Shown here in pieces: positions 9,257 through 19,854 of a DNA stretch of 64,000 bases (position 1 is the stretch's first letter; every line of letters begins with the position of its first letter). The notes under the pieces were generated by a model. It made no database searches. It was not told the DNA's origin and saw only the letters and a program-made list of their open reading frames with translations. A program made the translations under genes and the position numbers. The DNA is from Treponema sp. (lineage in GTDB: Bacteria; Spirochaetota; Spirochaetia; Treponematales; Treponemataceae), in NCBI GenBank assembly GCA_022510905.1, contig JAFLSN010000002.1:1-64000 (forward strand). Direction: 5' to 3'.

Positions 9257-12200
9257 ATGAAACAGCGTTTTGTAAAACCGCTTGCCGCAATCATCCTGTT
9301 CCTCCTGCTCATGGTTGGCCTGTGTGCTGCCGTTAGGCCCATGTACCGTAGGGTGAGCGTTGCCATCAGGACTTGCGAACGCAATGCGCTTTCGGCTCTC
9401 GCAGACACAACAGGACTTGCGGTTTCGTACCAGTCGCTTTCGCCTTCAATTCTTGCAGGCATAAGAATCAAAAATATCTCCGTTTCTGACGTGGCCACCG
9501 GCACTGAGCTTGTGGCCGTCAAAAATGCCGTGGTGGGCTACCGCCTGTTCAGTCTGCTCCGGCAGGACTGGAAACATGCCTTTACAGGCGTGACCATAAA
9601 CGGCGTGACCGTGGAATACAATGAAACGAGCGAACCGTTCATCGTGCAGCAGCTGAAGCTGCGCGGCGGTGCGCTGCCTGCACAGTCAGCCGATCATGCC
9701 GAACTTGGTATGGAGGCGGTTTCCGCTGACGGCGAAGTTCCTTTTGTGTCCGAAGCCACGCTTGACCGGTTGCGGAGCGCGCTTTTTTTACTTCCGTTTC
9801 TGGTAAAAATCAAAAATACCACAATTCATTACAAAGATTCAAGCACCGACGTGCAGGCTGTTGTTGACATGTGCCAGTTTGCCCGCGGGCACGACAGCGA
9901 TTCTCTTGCGACGCAGCTCCGTGGCCATGTGTTTGCGCGGCTTTCCTCGCTCGGAGGAAAAACCGTGGGCTGCACATTCGGCATGAACGGGCAGATCCTC
10001 GAGTCGTTTTCGGGAAGCTCTGCGATTGTGACGTTGGGAGATTACAGCCGCGTGGATTACTCCGTCCGCAAAACGGAATTCCTCCTGCGCTACAGGAACC
10101 GCAGGTTTTCATTGCAGTCTGCCCACAACCTTCAGCCGTTTTCTGTGTATGCCTCGCTGGACATCGACAACGGAGACTGCGCGGTCCGTTTTAAGTCTGC
10201 CCGTTTCGACCCGTTTTTGCTCGTAAGAATGCCTCCGCTTACCGGGGCGCTGAAAGTTCTTTCTGGGACCACCGTCACATCGGACATCTCTGGACAATTC
10301 AACGTGCTTTCAAGAGACTTTTCCTGGAAGGCGAATGGCGGGCTCTCGCTTTCGCGCAGGATTGTTCCTTCGGGTGAATATGTTTCGTTTGATGTTTCAG
10401 GCGATGCTGAAAAAATCCTTGTCGCAAAGCTCAGCGCGAACGGGGAGCTGTTGGGCGCCGATTTTACCGGCATATTTTCCATTCCTGACCGGCGGCCTTC
10501 CGGCGTGCTTGAGCTTGACCATTATGTTCTTCCGAATGGCGGCAGGCTTGGCGGCGAGCTTTATATCGACCCTCTCAAAGATGGATTTACGTGCTTTGTT
10601 CCTCAGCTGTTTTTGGGGGAACAGACGCTCACGGCCTTGCAGCTTACGCTGATTCCTGACAACGATTACATTGATTTTTCTTACGAAATGAGCGATTTTT
10701 CACACCTTGACTTTGACGAGCCAGGTTCTCTGAGAATTGACGGCAGTTTTATGCGTGACGGAACCCGCTTTATGCAGGCGTCGGTAAGCCTCAACAGCTT
10801 TTTTTTGGACACGCTTGCCGGCGCGGTGGCGTTTTTTGTGGACACGCCGGAAAAACAGTCAGTGGGTCATCTGGTACAAGGGCTTTCGCCGTTTGTCTGC
10901 TCGAACGAGCTTTATGTTTCAACTGATTTTAAGTCCATTTCCTTCAATTCGCCATTTTCGATTATCGCGAACACTCAGAAAGACCGCCAGTTTTTGACGC
11001 TTTCGTTTGATGGCAATGAACGCTCTGTGCGGGTGACATCGCTCGACTTGCTATACGGGAAGCAGTCTGTGGCCGCCACGGTTTCAGCCGACATCTCGCC
11101 TGAGGACAGGCAGGTGCTTTTTTTGACGGACTGCATTGTGAACGGTATTCCCTATCACCTGGACGGCAGCTTTACCAACGGCAATGTGCTTTCTCTCACG
11201 GGCGATTACGGCTTTGACGCCCAGGTTCTGTTTGAAAAAGATGTGAGCGGTTTCGCGCGGCTTTCGTCGCTTCCGTTTCTGCTGGGCGGCTACATGTGCT
11301 CGCTTTCACTTGACACGTATTTTTCGTATTCGGCGGACAATGGCCTTGCCATTTCGCTCAACAACTGCACGCTTGACGAGGTTGGGGGGAAGCTTTCGAT
11401 TCAGCCTCGGATTGGTATTTCGGGCAGCGTAAACCGTACCGGCATGGTGCTTAACACAGTGTCGTATTCTGACACTCTTTCGGTGGTAAACGGCCGGGCA
11501 GAGCTCCTGTGGAGCATAAACAACGGGGTGTTTGACTCTCTGAGCCTGCTGCTTGACATGGGAGGAAGCCTTTCAAATGAGCGGGTTAATCTGAACGCTT
11601 CTGTCAGCAATCCGCTCAAAAAAACTTTTTCCCTTTCGATGCTCAAAGAGGACTGCTATTTTTCTGCGGAAGCACAGATTTCATCGTTTCCGTTGGGGCG
11701 TGTGCTCAAGAACCAGATGAACGACGATACTTTGAGCGCCACTGTGACCGCAAGCGGCACCATGGAAAATCCATATGTGACTGTTGACATCGCGGGGCTT
11801 TCCGCTCAGGTGGCTGGCCAGCCGCTCAGACTGAAGGCGGGCGTTGCCCTGGTTGACGGCACCGTGAGCATTCCTTCGCTTGAAGCGCGGTGGAGCCAGA
11901 TTTCTGTGCAGGACTTTTCCGCTTCTGTTGACATGCGGGAGTTTGACGGTACTGCGTCGGCCACGGTTTCCGTGGCTGCCAAGGAAAAGGACATATCCGT
12001 TCCATTCAGACTTGCGCTAAAAAATCTTTCTTCCCCCTTGTACTACCCGGATGCGGCTGGTTCCGCGCAAAAAATCCCCGAGGCATTTTCAGTTTCGCTT
12101 GACACTCAAGGCTTTGAAGGTTCACCTTTCGGAAACAACGTGCCGCTCCATGCTCTCCTCCTGCGCACTCCCGGGCGCTTTGACTTGACCACCGACGATG

Positions 12201-13813
12201 CGCTGGGTTTTACCGCATACCGTCTTGACGATGGACGGCTTTCAGCCTGGATAGACAAGTCGAAACCCATCCACATGAACCTTGACGGCACCATGAAAGG
12301 CCTTTCGATTGACTGGAGGCTTTCAGGAATTTTTGTGGATGTGCCGACAATCTCTTCGTTCATAAACAACTACAAGTTTTCTATCTACAAAGGTGTGGCG
12401 AAGGGAAATCTGCACATCGCCGGTCTGATCACCGACCCCGCGATTGTTGGCAAAATTGACATAGAAAAGGCTGAATGCAACATGCCAAAATTTGTGCCGC
12501 AGCACATGACAGCCCATATGGTTCCTTTTGTGTTCACTGCCGATGACATTTCCATGCAGCCCACGGTGTTCCAGGTGGGTAGCGGCCGGGCAGAAGTCTC
12601 CGCCCGCGCGATTCTGGAGCGGTGGAAAGTGGGGCAGGCGCAGGCTTTCGTTCGCACTTTGGGGGCAAAGGGCATTCCTGCCGACGTGAAAGTGTCAAAG
12701 TTCCGCGTTAAGGGCATGGCGCAGATGAAGCTTGACGTGCTGCTTGAAGACAACGTTATCAACGTGGACGGCACCCTCACGCTGCGCAATTCTGAAATCA
12801 CGCTCATGAACGGCAATTCTGTGTTTTCTGGCATTCCTGTTATTTCAAACATCGTGGAATTGTTTTCTGGCGAAGATTCTTCCGCGTCCGCAACAAGCAG
12901 GCCGGGCACGCGCGGCATCAGGGCCAACCTCGATTTTTTGGTTGGCCAAAAAGTGCAGGTCGTGCTGAATCCATTTTTGCGTGGCCTTGTGGCTCCGAAC
13001 ACTCCTGTTTCTCTTGCGCTAGATACTGAAAGCGAGCAGTGGAATGTCAAGGGCGATGTGGTGCTCCGGGGCGGCGAGCTTACCTATTTGAGCCGAAGCT
13101 TTTACCTGAAGGAAGGTCGTGTTGTTCTGAATGAAACGCAGGATTCCTTTGACCCGAACCTTACCATAAGGGCGGAAACCCGCGAGCATGACGAAAACGG
13201 CGAATCGGTTACCATCACGCTTTCGGCAATCCGGCAGAACCTGTCGCAGTTCAGCCCGAACCTTTACGCCACTCCCGCAAAGTCCGAAAACGAAATCATG
13301 GCGCTCCTGGGCAATATCGTTACCGGCGATTCGGATTCCGTGGGGAATTTCGGGCTTTCGCTTGTTGACTACGGCGTGCAGGTGACCCTCCTTCGGAAAA
13401 TCGAAAATGCATTGCGTGATTTGTGTAATTTTGATATATTTTCGGTACGAACGAGCGTCTTGCAGAATGCCATCCGCATAGGGTTGGGGCAGAACACATC
13501 GAATTCAGCGGTTTCTGCCACCTCAAAAAAATCCTACAGCATTGGTAACTATTTTGACAACTCGACTGTTTACATTGGTAAATACTTTGGCAGCACATTA
13601 TATGCCGATGCCATGCTGCATTGGACGTACGATGAAACGCGGGAAGACGGTGTTGACACCGTTGGAGGTCTTGTGTTCCAGCCTGAAATCGGATTGGAAC
13701 TGGCTTCTCCATTTGCAAACATCCGCTGGAGTTTTGCCCCCGATTTGGGTAACGTGCTGGCGTCATGGGTGTCTTCCACTTCTATCACGCTGTCATGGAG
13801 ATTGACGTTTTAA
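9257..13813 (+). CDS. tamB: TamB-family translocation/lipid-transport protein
   Basis: A 1518-residue protein with one N-terminal membrane helix (FVKPLAAIILFLLLMVGLCA), a very long beta-rich body and a C-terminal TamB (DUF490) domain (segments such as GDVVLRGGELTYLSRSFYLK and VRTSVLQNAIRIGLGQ), ending in an outer-membrane-like aromatic residue (SWRLTF). Family members span the periplasm and work with BamA-type barrels in outer-membrane biogenesis or lipid transfer. The ATG at 9257 is preferred over the TTG at 9227 because GGAG lies just upstream and the membrane helix then begins near residue 7. bamA follows after 15 bp, matching the TP0325-TP0326 pair of T. pallidum as I remember it. Confidence 0.88.
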   Translation: MKQRFVKPLAAIILFLLLMVGLCAAVRPMYRRVSVAIRTCERNALSALADTTGLAVSYQSLSPSILAGIRIKNISVSDVATGTELVAVKNAVVGYRLFSLLRQDWKHAFTGVTINGVTVEYNETSEPFIVQQLKLRGGALPAQSADHAELGMEAVSADGEVPFVSEATLDRLRSALFLLPFLVKIKNTTIHYKDSSTDVQAVVDMCQFARGHDSDSLATQLRGHVFARLSSLGGKTVGCTFGMNGQILESFSGSSAIVTLGDYSRVDYSVRKTEFLLRYRNRRFSLQSAHNLQPFSVYASLDIDNGDCAVRFKSARFDPFLLVRMPPLTGALKVLSGTTVTSDISGQFNVLSRDFSWKANGGLSLSRRIVPSGEYVSFDVSGDAEKILVAKLSANGELLGADFTGIFSIPDRRPSGVLELDHYVLPNGGRLGGELYIDPLKDGFTCFVPQLFLGEQTLTALQLTLIPDNDYIDFSYEMSDFSHLDFDEPGSLRIDGSFMRDGTRFMQASVSLNSFFLDTLAGAVAFFVDTPEKQSVGHLVQGLSPFVCSNELYVSTDFKSISFNSPFSIIANTQKDRQFLTLSFDGNERSVRVTSLDLLYGKQSVAATVSADISPEDRQVLFLTDCIVNGIPYHLDGSFTNGNVLSLTGDYGFDAQVLFEKDVSGFARLSSLPFLLGGYMCSLSLDTYFSYSADNGLAISLNNCTLDEVGGKLSIQPRIGISGSVNRTGMVLNTVSYSDTLSVVNGRAELLWSINNGVFDSLSLLLDMGGSLSNERVNLNASVSNPLKKTFSLSMLKEDCYFSAEAQISSFPLGRVLKNQMNDDTLSATVTASGTMENPYVTVDIAGLSAQVAGQPLRLKAGVALVDGTVSIPSLEARWSQISVQDFSASVDMREFDGTASATVSVAAKEKDISVPFRLALKNLSSPLYYPDAAGSAQKIPEAFSVSLDTQGFEGSPFGNNVPLHALLLRTPGRFDLTTDDALGFTAYRLDDGRLSAWIDKSKPIHMNLDGTMKGLSIDWRLSGIFVDVPTISSFINNYKFSIYKGVAKGNLHIAGLITDPAIVGKIDIEKAECNMPKFVPQHMTAHMVPFVFTADDISMQPTVFQVGSGRAEVSARAILERWKVGQAQAFVRTLGAKGIPADVKVSKFRVKGMAQMKLDVLLEDNVINVDGTLTLRNSEITLMNGNSVFSGIPVISNIVELFSGEDSSASATSRPGTRGIRANLDFLVGQKVQVVLNPFLRGLVAPNTPVSLALDTESEQWNVKGDVVLRGGELTYLSRSFYLKEGRVVLNETQDSFDPNLTIRAETREHDENGESVTITLSAIRQNLSQFSPNLYATPAKSENEIMALLGNIVTGDSDSVGNFGLSLVDYGVQVTLLRKIENALRDLCNFDIFSVRTSVLQNAIRIGLGQNTSNSAVSATSKKSYSIGNYFDNSTVYIGKYFGSTLYADAMLHWTYDETREDGVDTVGGLVFQPEIGLELASPFANIRWSFAPDLGNVLASWVSSTSITLSWRLTF

Positions 13814-13828
13814 AAAAGAGGATTGGGT

Positions 13829-16306
13829 ATGCGTACTAAGCATCAGTTTTTTTTGTGTGTGTTCGCGGTCGCCATGCTGGTGCTGGCCGTTCGGCCTCTT
13901 GCGGCCCAAGGAACCGACTGGTACTACAACAAACCCATCAAGGCTGTCACGTTCGAGGGCCTCAAAAGCATCAAGGCCAGCGATCTGGACGGTGTGACGA
14001 GCAGCTTTATCAGCAAGGAATTCACCGATGAGCTTTTTGCCGATTTGCTCAACCGTGTGTTTGCCCTCGAATATTTTGACGATGTGTCTCCGCAGGCTCT
14101 CCCCGGAGATTCGAACCGCAGCACGGTCAGAATCAAGCTGGTGGTTGTTGAAAAGCCAATAATCAAAAAGATTGTGTTCAGCGGGAACTCCCGTGTGCGG
14201 AACGCTGACTTGAAGGATGCCATTTCAATAAAAGAAAAAGACGTGTTTGTGCAGAGCAAGATGCTGGTTGACGAGCGTGTTCTGCGCGATCTGTATATTA
14301 CAAAGGGATTTACCGCGGCCAAGATTTCTTCTTCGTTCGTAGAAGAACCTGATGGCATTACAGTTACCTTCAAAATTGATGAAGGAATGCTGTCAGTCGT
14401 AAAGGAAATCAAATTCCAGGGGAATATGGTGGTGTCGGCGCGAACGTTGAAGCGTTCCGTGCAGACAAAAGAGGCCGGCGTGTTCAGCAAAGGTTCGTTC
14501 CAGGAATCGCAGCTTGAATCGGACAAGCAGGCAGTGGTGCTGTACTACCGCAACCGTGGCTATGTTGACGCGCGGGTGCTCGATGTGCTCCGTGAGACCG
14601 CCTACAATGAAAACAAAAAACGCGACGAGCTTACAATTACATTTGTGGTGCAGGAAGGTTCCCAGTACAATTTTGGTGGCCTTTCGTTCATTGGCAACAA
14701 AGTGTTTACCACGGAAGAGCTTGACACTCTGATACGATTGAAGTCTGGCTCTCTTTTCAACCAGACCAAATTCCAGGAAAGCCTACAGGCTGTTGAGGAC
14801 AAATACTACGAAAACGGATATACGTCAAACCAGTTTAACGCCGAGGTCTCAAAGGACACTGACAACAAGGTCGTTTCCTACACTTTGTACATCACGGAAA
14901 ATCCTCGCAGCCATATAGAAAACATTATCATAAAAGGCAATACAAAAACCAAGGACTATGTTATTCGGCGCGAGATCTCCACGGAGCCGGGCGATATTTT
15001 TTCAAAGGCGAAGCTCATGTCAAGCCTTCGGAACCTTTACAACCTGCAGTATTTTTCTGCCATCGTGCCTGACGTGCTGCAGGGGTCGGAAAGCAACCTT
15101 GTGGATCTTGTGTTCACGGTGGAGGAGCAGAGCACCACCACGCTTGACTTTGGCTTTACGTTCAGCGGTGTGTCTGATCCTGACGATTTGCCTGTGGCTC
15201 TGTATGCGAAGGTTCAGGATTCAAACCTGTTTGGCGAAGGCCGTTCCGTTTCGGCGGCGACTACGCTTTCCACCACGGAGCAGTCGGTCAGCCTTGGCTA
15301 TGGGCAGAACTGGTTGTGGGATCAGCCTATCAGCACGGGTGTTTCGCTTGGCTATTCACATTCCACCAACTATTCGCTGCGCAACAAGTTTCAGTCGGAC
15401 GGCTCGCTGAACACAAGCGACTATTACATGAAGTACGAGCAGCACCAGTTCAACCTGAGCCTTTCGCTGGGGCGGCGCTGGGTGCCTGATTTTGCTATAC
15501 TCACGCTGGCGGGCGGTATTACAGGAGGCCTTGTGAACAACATCTACGATGGCAGCCTGTATATGCCGCTCGACATGTCAATCAGTGAATACAACAATAA
15601 CTGGGCTCCAAAAAATTCCGTGTATGCTTCATTTGCCATGGATGGGCGCAACATCAGCTATGACCCGTCTTCCGGCTGGTTCTTTAGTGAAAAGCTCTCT
15701 TGGTACGGACTCTTGCCAAAGGGCATCTTGGCTTTTGCTCCTGACTGGGGCGAAACGGAATTCTATCTTCGGAGCGATACCAAGGCCGAAAAATATTTCA
15801 CGCTCATAGACAAGCCTGTTTCGGAGCGCTGGTCGTTCAAACTTGTTTTTATGGTGTACACGGGGCTTTCTCTCCAGTTCCCGTTGCCAGACTCAATCAT
15901 CAAAGACACAAGCAAGCTGTACATAGACGGCATGTTCAACGGACGCGGCTGGTCTGTGTACAACAATTCGTTGGCGCGTGGCAAGGCCCTGTTTTCAAAT
16001 ATCGCGGAGCTTCGCATGCCAGTCATTCCGGGTATTCTTTCATTCGACATCTTCTTTGACGCGATTGCCGTCAAGCCTTCCGCAGACGCGCTCTTTTCGG
16101 ATTTTACGAACGAAAATGACTGGTATTTTAGCTTTGGGCCCAGCCTGCGCTTTACCATACAGCAGTTCCCGCTCCGGCTGCTGCTTGCGAACGATTTCAA
16201 GATTCGGGACGGCAATGTGGTGTTCATGAACAAAACCGCTTCTTCCGAGGTGGCCTGGTACAAAAACTGGAACTTTGTGCTTTCGTTCAATTTGACAAAC
16301 AGGTAA
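13829..16306 (+). CDS. bamA: Outer-membrane assembly factor BamA
   Basis: An 825-residue Omp85 protein that inserts beta-barrel proteins into the outer membrane. It has a signal peptide ending near LAAQG, then about five POTRA domains (for example VTFEGLKSIKASDL, IVFSGNSRVRNADLKDAI, IKFQGNMVVSARTL, LSFIGNKVFTTEELD, IIIKGNTKTKDYVIR) and a C-terminal 16-strand barrel. ATG 13829 follows an AGAGGA ribosome site; the TTG at 13823 overlaps that site and is less likely. It lies between tamB and skp and is probably co-transcribed. In T. pallidum this protein (TP0326) is a surface-exposed antigen, so the barrel loops here are likely exposed too. Confidence 0.94.
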   Translation: MRTKHQFFLCVFAVAMLVLAVRPLAAQGTDWYYNKPIKAVTFEGLKSIKASDLDGVTSSFISKEFTDELFADLLNRVFALEYFDDVSPQALPGDSNRSTVRIKLVVVEKPIIKKIVFSGNSRVRNADLKDAISIKEKDVFVQSKMLVDERVLRDLYITKGFTAAKISSSFVEEPDGITVTFKIDEGMLSVVKEIKFQGNMVVSARTLKRSVQTKEAGVFSKGSFQESQLESDKQAVVLYYRNRGYVDARVLDVLRETAYNENKKRDELTITFVVQEGSQYNFGGLSFIGNKVFTTEELDTLIRLKSGSLFNQTKFQESLQAVEDKYYENGYTSNQFNAEVSKDTDNKVVSYTLYITENPRSHIENIIIKGNTKTKDYVIRREISTEPGDIFSKAKLMSSLRNLYNLQYFSAIVPDVLQGSESNLVDLVFTVEEQSTTTLDFGFTFSGVSDPDDLPVALYAKVQDSNLFGEGRSVSAATTLSTTEQSVSLGYGQNWLWDQPISTGVSLGYSHSTNYSLRNKFQSDGSLNTSDYYMKYEQHQFNLSLSLGRRWVPDFAILTLAGGITGGLVNNIYDGSLYMPLDMSISEYNNNWAPKNSVYASFAMDGRNISYDPSSGWFFSEKLSWYGLLPKGILAFAPDWGETEFYLRSDTKAEKYFTLIDKPVSERWSFKLVFMVYTGLSLQFPLPDSIIKDTSKLYIDGMFNGRGWSVYNNSLARGKALFSNIAELRMPVIPGILSFDIFFDAIAVKPSADALFSDFTNENDWYFSFGPSLRFTIQQFPLRLLLANDFKIRDGNVVFMNKTASSEVAWYKNWNFVLSFNLTNR

Positions 16307-16384
16307 CCATTTTCCGCATGACCACAGTGCCGGTTGTGTTAGGGGCTTGGTTTCTGTTCAGACTGATTTTATTGGAGAAAGGTG

Positions 16385-16909
16385 ATGAATGGAATTATAA
16401 AAAGGCTTTTTTTGTGTGTTTTGGCCGTGGCCTGCGCAGGTGCGGCTGCTGCACAGCAGATTACAAAATTTGCCGTGGTTGATACCGCAAAGGTGTACCA
16501 GTCCTATTTTAGGAATTCGGCTCCTGTGCGCAATTATGAAAACAAGAAGCAGGAATTTCAGAATGAAATAAACAAACTCACCAAAGAGCTGCAGAACCTG
16601 AATGATAAAAAACTTGAGCATGAACGGAACGGAAACGAAGCTGCGGCGCTAAAACTTCAGGCACAGATAACGCAGAAGGCTGATTTTTTGAATGAATACG
16701 CGAACTCAAAAAACGCGGAGCTTGAGTCGCTCAAAAAAAATCTGCAAGGCAATAATGAATTCTACAAAAAGCTTTCAGATACGCTCGCCCGCATCGCAGA
16801 AAACGGCGGCTACTCCATGATTCTGAGTTTGCAGCAGGCGAACGGCATCTTGTGGTACAGCTCCTCTGTTGACATCACCGACGAAGTTATTTCACAGCTC
16901 GGCCTGTAG
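16385..16909 (+). CDS. skp: Skp/OmpH periplasmic chaperone
   Basis: A 174-residue protein with a signal peptide (MNGIIKRLFLCVLAVACAGA, then AAA|QQ), a short strand FAVVDTAKVYQSYFRNS, a long charged coiled coil of about 80 residues and a C-terminal strand region: the tentacled Skp fold. Skp holds unfolded outer-membrane proteins on the way to BamA, consistent with the adjacent bamA. The ATG at 16385 is placed by GGAG seven bases upstream; the GTG at 16382 is an alternative. Confidence 0.88.
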   Translation: MNGIIKRLFLCVLAVACAGAAAAQQITKFAVVDTAKVYQSYFRNSAPVRNYENKKQEFQNEINKLTKELQNLNDKKLEHERNGNEAAALKLQAQITQKADFLNEYANSKNAELESLKKNLQGNNEFYKKLSDTLARIAENGGYSMILSLQQANGILWYSSSVDITDEVISQLGL

Positions 16910-16923
16910 CGCCGCGAGGAACC

Positions 16924-19722
16924 ATGGCAGACGAAACGCCGCTGTTTTTGCAGTACCAGCGTATAAAGGCTGAGCATCAAAATGAAGTGCTGTTTTTTCG
17001 GGTGGGCGATTTCTATGAAATGTTCAATGACGATGCCCTTGAAGTTTCCCGCTTGTTGAACCTGACGCTTACACATCGGGGTGAAAATCCCATGTGCGGC
17101 ATTCCATTCCATGCTTCAAAAGTCTATATCGCCAGGCTTCTTCGTCTTGGAAAAAAAATCGCCATTGCCGAACAGGTCGGGGAGATTGCACCCCACGGTG
17201 GCCTCACTGAGCGCAAGGTTGTGGAAACCATTACGCCTGGCACCGCCACAGAAAGCGAATATCTTGACGGCGGAAGAAACAATTTTCTGGCGGCTCTGTA
17301 TGCCAACAAAAGGCAGGTGGGGTTTTCATACATCGATGTTACCACCGGTGAATTCCGCGCCACATCGTTTGAGCGGAGCCGCATGGCGGAACATCTTCCT
17401 AACGAGCTTGGCCGCTGTGCACCGCGCGAGCTGCTGCTGTGCGAAAGTCTCAAGACCGATTCCGTGGTGCAGGAGGCACTGGACGCTTTTCCGGGGCTTT
17501 CAGTTTCAGCGTATGCGGACTGGAGCTTTAATCACGAGTTTTCGTATAAGCAGCTTACCGCGCATTTCAATACCGTGAACCTGCGCGCTTTTTCGCTTTC
17601 CGATGATGCGATTGAAATTGTACCCGCCGGTTTCTTGCTTGACTATCTCCGCATGACCGCAGGAAGCGATGCTCCGCATGTCACCTCGCTGGATGTGTAC
17701 CGTGATGAGCAGTATGTGGTGATTGATGATTCTTCACGCAGGAATCTTGAAATAACGGCAAATCTACGAGACGGCACCGCCCAGTTCACTCTTCTTGAAT
17801 GTGTGAATTATACCCGCACCGCCATGGGAAGCAGAATGCTCCGCGAATGGCTCCTGTTTCCGCTCATGGAACAGAACGCAATCATGTCACGCCAGGATCA
17901 CGTGGAGCTGTTTGTGCAGGATCGTGCGCTCCATAAAAAAGTACGCGAAGAGCTGAACGGCATTCTGGACATTGAACGGCTTGCGGGCCGCATTGCCCTT
18001 GACCGTGCCCATGCCAAAGATTTGCAGGCGCTCCGTGCTAGCCTTGCGCAGTGGCTCCGTGTGCAGGAGCATCTGGGCTCTTGCAATTTTGCAACGCTCA
18101 ATCCAGACAGCGCGTTGGACATTATCAATCTAGTGGAGGCTTCCATTCTTGAAGATCCTGCCACGGCTCTTACCGAGGGGGGCATTATCAAAGACGGTTG
18201 GTCGTCCGAGCTCGACCACTGGCGTTCCATTCAGACTGACTTTACAAAAGTTCTTGATTCATACCTGGAGGAAGAACGGGAGCGCACAGGCATCGCTAAC
18301 CTGAGGATACGGAAAAGCGGCAACATGGGCTATTTTATCGAAGTGACCCGTGGAAAAGTCGGCATGGTGCCGGAGCATTTTATCATGCGCCGTTCGCTTG
18401 TGAATGCCGACCGCTACACAACGGAAAAGCTTCAGGAACTTGAAGAAAACCTTAACGAAAGCGGCACGAAAATCCTTCAGCTGGAACGCGACCTCTTTTT
18501 GGAAGTGCGGGGGAGGCTCAAGCAGTATATTCCATACCTGCAGCAGGCCGCCCATGAAATTGCCTATGCCGATGTGACCGCATCGTTTGCCGAAGCCGCC
18601 ATCGAGCATCGCTGGGTGCGTCCAAGATTCACCGACACCCGTGCGTTCGACATTCGTGGCGGGCGGCACCCGGTTGTGGAGCGGCACCTTCCGGCCGGTG
18701 AATTTGTGCCAAACGACCTTTCTCTCTGCGCGGATGGCTCTGGTGTTTCGTTTGCGCTTATTACAGGGCCAAACATGGCAGGAAAAAGCACGTTCCTCCG
18801 CCAGAACGCGCTGATTGCGTTGCTAGCCCAGACTGGAAGTTTTGTGCCATGCGATTCCGCGCTTCTTTCGCTTGTTGACCGAATCTTTTGCCGCGTGGGT
18901 GCAAGCGACAACCTCGCGCGGGGCGAATCGACGTTTCTGGTTGAGATGACTGAAACTGCGCACATTCTGAGGACTGCCACCATACGCTCACTCGTGATTA
19001 TGGACGAGGTTGGGCGGGGCACAAGCACGGAGGATGGACTTTCGATTGCATGGGCGGTGAGCGAATACCTTTTATCGCGCATCAAGTGCAAGACGTTGTT
19101 CGCCACCCATTACCACGAGCTTACCCGTCTGGAACATCCCGCCCTGCTTGCGCTGTGCATGGCCGTGAACGAAAACGGCAGCAACATTGTGTTTTTGCGC
19201 AAAGTGATTTCCGGGGCGAGCGCCAATTCCTACGGAATCCATGTGGCACAGCTGGCAGGCCTTCCGCAGCCGGTGGTTGATAGGGCCAGATGGATTTTGG
19301 AGCGGGTGCAGGAAGAGGCCGCCATAAAGCCGATTGTTCCGCTTGTCAGTGTTGAAGGAGATTCCGGTTTGGATTCTTCAGATAATGATGCCTTGGCTGC
19401 CGGTGCTCTTGGCGAGGCCAGCCCTGTAGGGCCTGATGGTTTCGACGGTGATGATGTGCCCCAACCAGGCGATGTCTCGGGCGGGTTTGGAAGTCAACCA
19501 GAACGCGGCGACTTTGCTCTGCGCGGCACAGGCGGTGCGTTTACACCTGTTCCACAGACAACGCTGCATGGAAGCTCTGCCGAAAAATCGCGTACCGGGG
19601 CACTGTTCAGCGACGAGGAACTCATCTTGGATGAAATTCTTTCTGTGAATGTGGACACTTTGACACCCCTTTCAGCCTTGCAGCTTTTGGATCGCTGGAA
19701 AAAAACTCTTTCTGGCCGTTGA
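16924..19722 (+). CDS. mutS: DNA mismatch repair ATPase MutS
   Basis: A 932-residue MutS. The N-terminal mismatch-binding domain carries FFRVGDFYEMF, the Phe-x-Glu motif region. The connector, core and clamp domains follow, then the ATPase with Walker A GPNMAGKST, Walker B LVIMDEVGRGTST and the H-loop FATHYHEL. Between the ATPase and the C-terminal helix-turn-helix (LDEILSVNVDTLTPLSALQL) is an unusually long Gly/Asp/Pro-rich linker (about 19350-19600). No mutL is in the window. It begins 15 bp after skp. Confidence 0.96.
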   Translation: MADETPLFLQYQRIKAEHQNEVLFFRVGDFYEMFNDDALEVSRLLNLTLTHRGENPMCGIPFHASKVYIARLLRLGKKIAIAEQVGEIAPHGGLTERKVVETITPGTATESEYLDGGRNNFLAALYANKRQVGFSYIDVTTGEFRATSFERSRMAEHLPNELGRCAPRELLLCESLKTDSVVQEALDAFPGLSVSAYADWSFNHEFSYKQLTAHFNTVNLRAFSLSDDAIEIVPAGFLLDYLRMTAGSDAPHVTSLDVYRDEQYVVIDDSSRRNLEITANLRDGTAQFTLLECVNYTRTAMGSRMLREWLLFPLMEQNAIMSRQDHVELFVQDRALHKKVREELNGILDIERLAGRIALDRAHAKDLQALRASLAQWLRVQEHLGSCNFATLNPDSALDIINLVEASILEDPATALTEGGIIKDGWSSELDHWRSIQTDFTKVLDSYLEEERERTGIANLRIRKSGNMGYFIEVTRGKVGMVPEHFIMRRSLVNADRYTTEKLQELEENLNESGTKILQLERDLFLEVRGRLKQYIPYLQQAAHEIAYADVTASFAEAAIEHRWVRPRFTDTRAFDIRGGRHPVVERHLPAGEFVPNDLSLCADGSGVSFALITGPNMAGKSTFLRQNALIALLAQTGSFVPCDSALLSLVDRIFCRVGASDNLARGESTFLVEMTETAHILRTATIRSLVIMDEVGRGTSTEDGLSIAWAVSEYLLSRIKCKTLFATHYHELTRLEHPALLALCMAVNENGSNIVFLRKVISGASANSYGIHVAQLAGLPQPVVDRARWILERVQEEAAIKPIVPLVSVEGDSGLDSSDNDALAAGALGEASPVGPDGFDGDDVPQPGDVSGGFGSQPERGDFALRGTGGAFTPVPQTTLHGSSAEKSRTGALFSDEELILDEILSVNVDTLTPLSALQLLDRWKKTLSGR

Positions 19723-19854
19723 CCTGCAAAATGCGCTGCCTTGCGCGGAAAGCATGTTCGTTTGGGCCTGGATTTGAGGCTGTGGCCTCCGGTTTGCGCT
19801 GGACAATACAAAAAACATTGGTAATAAACGGCATTGCGTTTCATATATTTCAGT

